A DNA stretch of 64,000 bases. Source: Bimastos eiseni (Eukaryota > Annelida > Clitellata > Crassiclitellata > Lumbricidae). Positions 61,115 through 64,000 of the stretch are shown piece after piece (the stretch's first letter is position 1; each line of letters opens with the position of its first letter). The stretch spans positions 28,984,868-29,048,867 of the forward strand of contig OY365807.1 of NCBI GenBank assembly GCA_959347315.1, given 5' to 3'. The notes beneath the pieces were generated by a model. It searched no databases, was not told where the DNA came from, and saw nothing but the letters and a program-made list of their open reading frames with translations. Position numbers and translations under genes: made by a program.

Positions 61115-61654
61115 ACTGACAAAGACGTTAAACAACAGACAAACAAGCCTGTGGTCTTATACATACAGACGGAGAGCAAAAAGAGAGACGCGCTCAATGA
61201 CTGAAATAAAAAATGATTCTCTAACTCAGAGAATCTCCAGAATTGCATCTTGGCAAATATCACGTATATTATTATTCGGAAGTTTAAATCAGATTCGCTG
61301 AGCATTTGGGATTTCGCTTATAAAGATTGGAAAACATACAATAAACACAGTTAAGAAATAAATATTACGTGATCCATGTGTCATGTTCCTGACGGATGAA
61401 TGCTTTCCTGGAGCAACTTCCATTCAAGTTCCGATCGCCTGGATCCTTCCACAACATTCCGTCGACTCTATGCAACGTTGGAAATAATTTAGAAAGTCAG
61501 CGGAACATGCTGGAACTTACCTCCGATGAGGTTGGCTGCTGCAGCAGGTGAATAGAAATCGGATGCCATCTGAATGCGGTTCTTCTTCAGTTTGTCCAAT
61601 CCATCTGGGGTCATCGCCAGAGCAGATCTCTTTGGAGGACGACCTGGTCTTGCA
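39856..61654 (-). CDS. dach: Dachshund transcription cofactor, 3' nine exons
   Basis: Nine minus-strand exons (61521-61654, 53852-54089, 52838-53043, 51804-52037, 48183-48410, 42239-42322, 41335-41589, 40880-40957, 39856-40022) join in one frame for about 540 codons to a TAG. Recognisable features: RPGRPPKRS at the first visible exon; a hydrophobic middle (HLAHLAFMPLGHPGMMNLAM); and DACHbox-C (STLETLLVNIQGLVKLAAEK, then REVREILEKQL, then LQRKLKKERRARRSLQ). Dachshund is a nuclear SKI/SNO-related cofactor acting with Six and Eya in retinal and other organ specification. DACHbox-C forms the coiled coil used for Eya contact. The DNA-binding DACHbox-N is upstream of position 64000. The protein after DACHbox-C diverges from vertebrate DACH1/2. 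Confidence 0.93.
40880..40957 (-). CDS. dach: dach exon h (short acidic exon)
   Basis: 78 nt between an excellent acceptor (cttctgtcttctcttgcag) and a donor (GGAAG then gtatag). It encodes SASAEDANESELDGSCASDA. Phase 1 on both sides, in frame with its neighbours. It loosely resembles the acidic DACH1 C terminus (a DAER tetrapeptide is shared). Confidence 0.72.
41335..41589 (-). CDS. dach: dach exon g (end of DACHbox-C, divergent extension)
   Basis: The acceptor is cgttgtttgcag and the donor GGAACG followed by gtaaga. It starts SLQRKLKKERRARRSLQ, the conserved basic end of DACHbox-C. It continues into a His/Ala/Ser/Gly-rich part and an Arg-rich end (DKRRLRN) that I cannot align to vertebrate DACH. 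Confidence 0.88.
41765..41840 (-). mobile_element. SINE head, partial (tRNA-like)
   Basis: The minus strand reads ggggcacggtggccgattgg then ttagaacgctcggcttgcaa, a box A like that of the SINE at 20970-21190. Box B is degraded. Confidence 0.6.
41965..42064 (+). repeat. (TCA/TCG)n trinucleotide repeat
   Basis: About 100 bp of TCA/TCG units in a dach intron. Confidence 0.95.
42239..42322 (-). CDS. dach: dach exon f (DACHbox-C coiled coil)
   Basis: 84 nt after gtttcttctttcag, donor AAAG followed by gtaaaa. It encodes DMKMKATKEREVREILEKQL, aligning with the LKMDFLRERELRETLEKQL segment of DACH. Too short to be found by open-frame length. Confidence 0.92.
43957..44045. repeat. (AT)n microsatellite
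   Basis: Pure AT run of about 60 bp followed by shorter AT runs. Confidence 0.95.
44405..44690 (+). repeat. (GACT)n array
   Basis: About 285 bp of GACT units with interspersed GACA and GCCT variants. The Ser/Gln/Val frame on the minus strand is an artefact. Confidence 0.95.
46671..46783 (-). CDS. dach: Candidate alternative terminal exon of dach
   Basis: The minus strand has a good acceptor (atttgtatctctcag). The following 113 nt stay open in the phase required after exon e, encoding APHQEDDHHYYDHRYQQQLQ and more His/Gln residues up to a TAG. If used it would replace most of DACHbox-C with a 36-residue His/Gln tail. The open length is short enough to arise by chance. Confidence 0.3.
48183..48410 (-). 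CDS. dach: dach exon e (start of DACHbox-C)
   Basis: The acceptor is gttgtgttgcattggtag and the donor AAAGAG followed by gtgagt. After a Pro run it encodes STLETLLVNIQGLVKLAAEK, nearly matching the IETLLTNIQGLLKVA of vertebrate DACH. This is the clearest dach exon. Confidence 0.94.
49826..49886 (+). repeat. (GAT)n repeat
   Basis: GATGAT array with GGTGAT interruptions, about 60 bp. Confidence 0.92.
51155..51626 (+). repeat. GAGC / GGGC / (GAGT)n / GAGAAT compound array
   Basis: A stepwise array: GAGC units, GGGC units, then a perfect AGTG tetranucleotide run from 51210 to 51564 (about 355 bp), then GAGAAT hexamers. The core is complementary to the array at 52174-52562. Confidence 0.97.
51804..52037 (-). 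CDS. dach: dach exon d (acidic linker, frame-neutral)
   Basis: 234 nt, phase 1 in and out, between gtcggtagcacag and gttaga. It encodes a polar, His/Asn/Asp-rich stretch ending RLDTDDEDSTEERSEDDP. It lies between two complementary tetranucleotide arrays. Skipping it would keep the frame. Confidence 0.8.
52150..52617 (+). repeat. CCGA / (ACTC)n / AATC compound array
   Basis: CCGA units, then a perfect ACTC tetranucleotide run from 52174 to about 52562 (about 389 bp), then ATTC-interrupted units and AATC units. The core is the reverse complement of the GAGT array 610 bp to the left. Confidence 0.97.
52838..53043 (-). CDS. dach: dach exon c (Asn/Ser/Ala-rich linker)
   Basis: It starts after ttgacatgag, a poor polypyrimidine context but the only acceptor that keeps frame, and ends at a strong donor (CTTCTG then gtaaga). 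Codons encode EEHNNNCNSSS, an Ala run, DRPLNLEVQKKS and NATDHESSG. A tandem copy of the exon's 5' end lies upstream at 53353-53419. Confidence 0.75.
53078..53345 (+). repeat. 20-22-bp minisatellite (cgtaataggcatctgttaca)
   Basis: About 13 units with point changes, lying in the dach intron b-c immediately beside exon c. It is bracketed by two copies of a 66-bp sequence (see 53353-53419). Confidence 0.93.
53353..53419 (-). pseudogene. Partial duplicate of dach exon c 5' end and its acceptor
   Basis: The segment gttgcagttgttgttgtg through ctcctctccacggca copies 53011-53076 with a few changes (ctcgata for ctcggca). It therefore repeats the first 33 or so nt of exon c plus the intronic acceptor. 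It lacks the rest of the exon. Confidence 0.88.
53852..54089 (-). CDS. dach: dach exon b (hydrophobic linker)
   Basis: The acceptor is ctgtacaatgacag and the donor ACCAG followed by gtcaga. The 78 codons include LAHLAFMPLGHPGMMNLAMA and HLSNM, reminiscent of the PFMMMPHPLIPV and MNHLSTIANM stretch of vertebrate DACH1. Leaves in phase 2. Confidence 0.87.
57537..57742 (+). repeat. (GA/ACAG)n purine-rich repeat
   Basis: AGAGAC/AGAGAG units over about 200 bp; a Leu/Ser frame on the minus strand is an artefact. Confidence 0.93.
58022..58260 (+). repeat. Pyrimidine-rich tract with an internal duplication
   Basis: C/T-rich DNA in which ctcctttccaactcctcc and ttcgccat recur about 100 bp apart, so the tract contains a tandem copy. 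Confidence 0.8.
61018..61111 (+). repeat. (GA)n repeat
   Basis: AGAGA-rich stretch ending in a pure GA run of about 35 bp. Confidence 0.92.
61521..61654 (-). CDS. dach: dach exon a (RPGRPPKR)
   Basis: The acceptor is gtatgtgtgttcag and the donor GGAG followed by gtaagt. It encodes ARPGRPPKRSALAM, the AT-hook-like segment that follows DACHbox-N in the family, then a basic KLKKNR and PAAAANLIG. It enters in phase 2 and leaves in phase 1. Confidence 0.9.
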
Positions 61655-63158
61655 CTGAACACACATACAAAACGAATTAAAGTAGGCGTCAAAGAGAGCT
61701 GAATCAGTTCAGATGAGTTAATGATATCAACTGTGACGGCCCTCGACTTCTCTAACAGAGGGGGGTGGGTCAGGCACGGAGGTGGCAGGGAACCTGATAT
61801 TAGGGCCGCAGTAGGATGTCTGGTTTCGTCAAAATTTATATGAAAGTGGACTGAAATTTGAAGAGATCACTTGGGAGTGGCGCAAATTCAGTTATTGGGG
61901 TGCTGGTCTTTTCTTAAAGACTAGAGCTACCGATAGATATCAGTTAGAAAGTTGCAACATTAAATCCATGAATACATGGGCGAACGGGCAAATGTATGAA
62001 AGAACGAAAAAATGAATTATCGAAGGAACTAATGAATGGGCGCATTAGTAAACGAAGGGGAGAAGGAACGCGGCGAACAATCATTCTCACATTGCAATCG
62101 TATAATCGTAATCTAAAAATTTCTATAGCGCCTCTACAAAACCAAGGGGCATGGCATCACCTTATTCGCGAGCGATTCATCGTTAGATCTTATATATAAA
62201 TAAATATATATATATAACGAACGCGTGTACGTCTAGAAATGAACGAACACGTGATCAAAGCAAACAGCTTCAAATGCAGTCTTGCCTTGCGCAACCAATT
62301 GTTAGCAGTCACGCTCTGATGCCTGCAGTAATTCATTGGGGCAAATCGTCCAAGTGCAGTTTTGTATTATCAAATGCATTATTTACATTGACATCCACTG
62401 AATGTAAAAAAGCTCAGCGCAAAACGCTGAGGCATAGTGTTAAGATTAAACAGTTAAAAGAAATAGTGTTGATATTATTCTTAATTAATAAAGTATTGTT
62501 TAATTAAGGCCTCTTGGCCAGATAATTCTACTGAGTGTAAGACCAGAATATAATGCTGCATAATTTGTACTGATATTACTTCTTGTCAATGGGCATCATG
62601 CATTTTCGCCACGCATTTTGACCTTCGTAGGCATGCGTTCCTTTTCAACTTCTGGACCCAGGAATGCAACATGTCCAGTTATGACATTATAATTTACGAT
62701 ATGAAACTCGAATGCTTACATTCCGTCGATGAATTGTGACATTTAATGCGTTGATATCTCTTCCATGTTCTCAATCACCAACAGCTTCTACCTTCTTCCT
62801 CCTCCTCTTCTTCCTCCTCCTCTTCTTCCTCCTCCTCTTCTTCCTCCTCCTCTTCTTCCTCCTCCTCTTCTTCCTCCTCCTCTTCTTCCTCCTCCTCTTC
62901 TTCCTCCTCCTCTTCTTCCTCCTCCTCTTCTTCCTCCTCTTCTTCCTCCTCTTCTTCCTCCTCCTCTTCCTCCTCTTCTTCCTCCTCTTCCTCCTCCTCC
63001 TCTCCTCTTCTTCCTCCTCCTCTTCTTCCTCCTCCTCTTCTTCCTCCTCCTCTTCCTCTTCTTCCTCCTCCTCTTCCTCTTCTTCCTCCTCCTCTTCCTC
63101 TTCTTCCTCCTCCTCTTCCTTCTCCTCTTCCTCTTCTTCCTCCTCCTCTTCCTCTTCT

Positions 63159-63229
<71 letters not shown>

Positions 63230-63356
63230 CTCCTCTTCTTCCTCCTCCTCTTCCTCTTCTTCCTCCTCCTCTTCCTCTTCTTCCTCCTCCTCTTCCTCTT
63301 CTTCCTCCTCCTCTTCCTTCTCCTCTTCCTCTTCTTCCTCCTCCTCTTCCTCTTCT

Positions 63357-63427
<71 letters not shown>

Positions 63428-64000
63428 CTCCTCTTCCTCTTCTTCCTCCTCTTCTTCCTCTTCCTCCTCCTCCTCCTCTTCTTCGTCTTCCTCCTCCTCC
63501 TCCTCTTCTTCCTCCTCCTCTTCCTCCTCCTCCTCTCTTGTCTGTCTTCCCTCTTTAGCCCTATCCTTTCGTTTGCTTAGTCTTCTTCTTCTTCGCTCCT
63601 CTTCCCTTCTCTTCCCTTTGTCCTCTTCGTTGCGCTCTGTCTTCCTCCTCTAACGAAATGCGTAGACGTGTTAATGTCAGTGCCTGGTGAAAGCGCCTCC
63701 TAGGCTTCCTAGCCCCTGACCAAAGCGCCTCCCAGCACCTCCAACGATGCAGACCTTCTGGCCGACCGACCGACCGACAAGACATGTTCGATCGACATTT
63801 AATTCAATAGAGACGCGACATTTAGTTCTGATGCCCTCGTAGTCCTTATTATCACTCCATTTAACTCCACATTTCAATTAATTTCTTCTCAAACACAGGC
63901 AAAAGAAGTCTGTCAAAGATGGTATCATTTCCTGAGTTTATTAAACAATGTGCAATGAGACCAAAATTTTTTTAGTGATCTTATTGAGGCGCTGGTAAAC
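61655..64000 (-). other. Upstream dach intron, right window edge
   Basis: No exon recognised on either strand besides the polypyrimidine tract. The DACHbox-N exons must lie beyond the edge. Confidence 0.65.
62791..63539 (+). repeat. Polypyrimidine tract of about 700 bp (CTT/CCT)n
   Basis: From 62791 to 63484 the strand reads only C and T, first with a 15-bp period (ttcttcctcctcctc), then mixed CTT/CCT blocks with longer duplicated units. It ends with a few G interruptions. The long Ser- and Leu-rich frames are artefacts. On the dach sense strand it is all purine. Confidence 0.97.

Larger units (their letters stand above)
54090..61520 (-). other. dach intron a-b
   Basis: A 7.4-kb intron with many low-complexity tracts (C/T at 54330-54535, 55085-55200 and 58022-58260; GA at 57537-57742 and 61018-61111; AT at 60297-60331). 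No exon with matching phase was recognised. Confidence 0.7.

Noticed and set aside
62736..63653. 305-aa Ser-rich and 271-aa Leu/Pro-rich frames
   Set aside because: Produced by the CTT/CCT polypyrimidine tract; no domain, and antisense to the dach intron.

Overview
Organism. This is metazoan genomic DNA: split genes with GT-AG introns, dense microsatellites, and SINE, MITE and LINE remnants. A sea-urchin-egg-lectin (SUEL/Gal_Lectin) receptor, together with a dachshund gene, a SCOC gene and a frequent TAGGCCTA palindrome, suggests a marine invertebrate deuterostome, most likely an echinoderm. That assignment is inference from domain content, not from a species match.

Layout, left part (+ strand). 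Positions 461-3239 hold the last three exons of a transmembrane mucin-like receptor whose 5' exons lie left of the window. Positions 7278-16543 hold a complete six-exon paralogue of 732 codons: signal peptide, SUEL-like lectin domain, CUB-like domain, Thr/Pro mucin stalk, one membrane helix and a 200-residue cytoplasmic tail with PPPY and NPLY motifs. The two genes share exon phases, a 94-nt membrane exon and tail motifs, so they are a tandem receptor pair.

Middle. From 16.5 to 27 kb there is no gene I can support. It holds a terminal-inverted-repeat element with a partial tandem duplication, AT microsatellites, a tRNA-derived SINE and dispersed repeats. On the minus strand, 27257-30815 encodes SCOC, a 94-aa Golgi/ARL-effector coiled-coil protein, in three coding exons. 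A probable non-coding first exon and a CRE lie near 32.45-32.57 kb. From 32.6 to 39.8 kb the DNA is mostly transposon debris (two MITE types) plus one weak exon-like segment.

Right part (- strand). Nine exons between 61654 and 39856 form the 3' two thirds of dachshund (dach), a transcription cofactor of the retinal determination network. The DACHbox-C coiled coil is split over exons at 48.2, 42.2 and 41.3 kb. The DACHbox-N (SKI/SNO/DAC) exons lie beyond position 64000. All nine exons join in frame with consensus splice sites. The introns carry very large simple-sequence arrays. Two perfect, mutually complementary tetranucleotide arrays (51210-51564 and 52174-52562) flank one frame-neutral dach exon. 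This is the most striking structure in the window, because the nascent RNA could fold into a hairpin stem of more than 350 bp around that exon.

No prokaryotic-type system, CRISPR array or rRNA was found.
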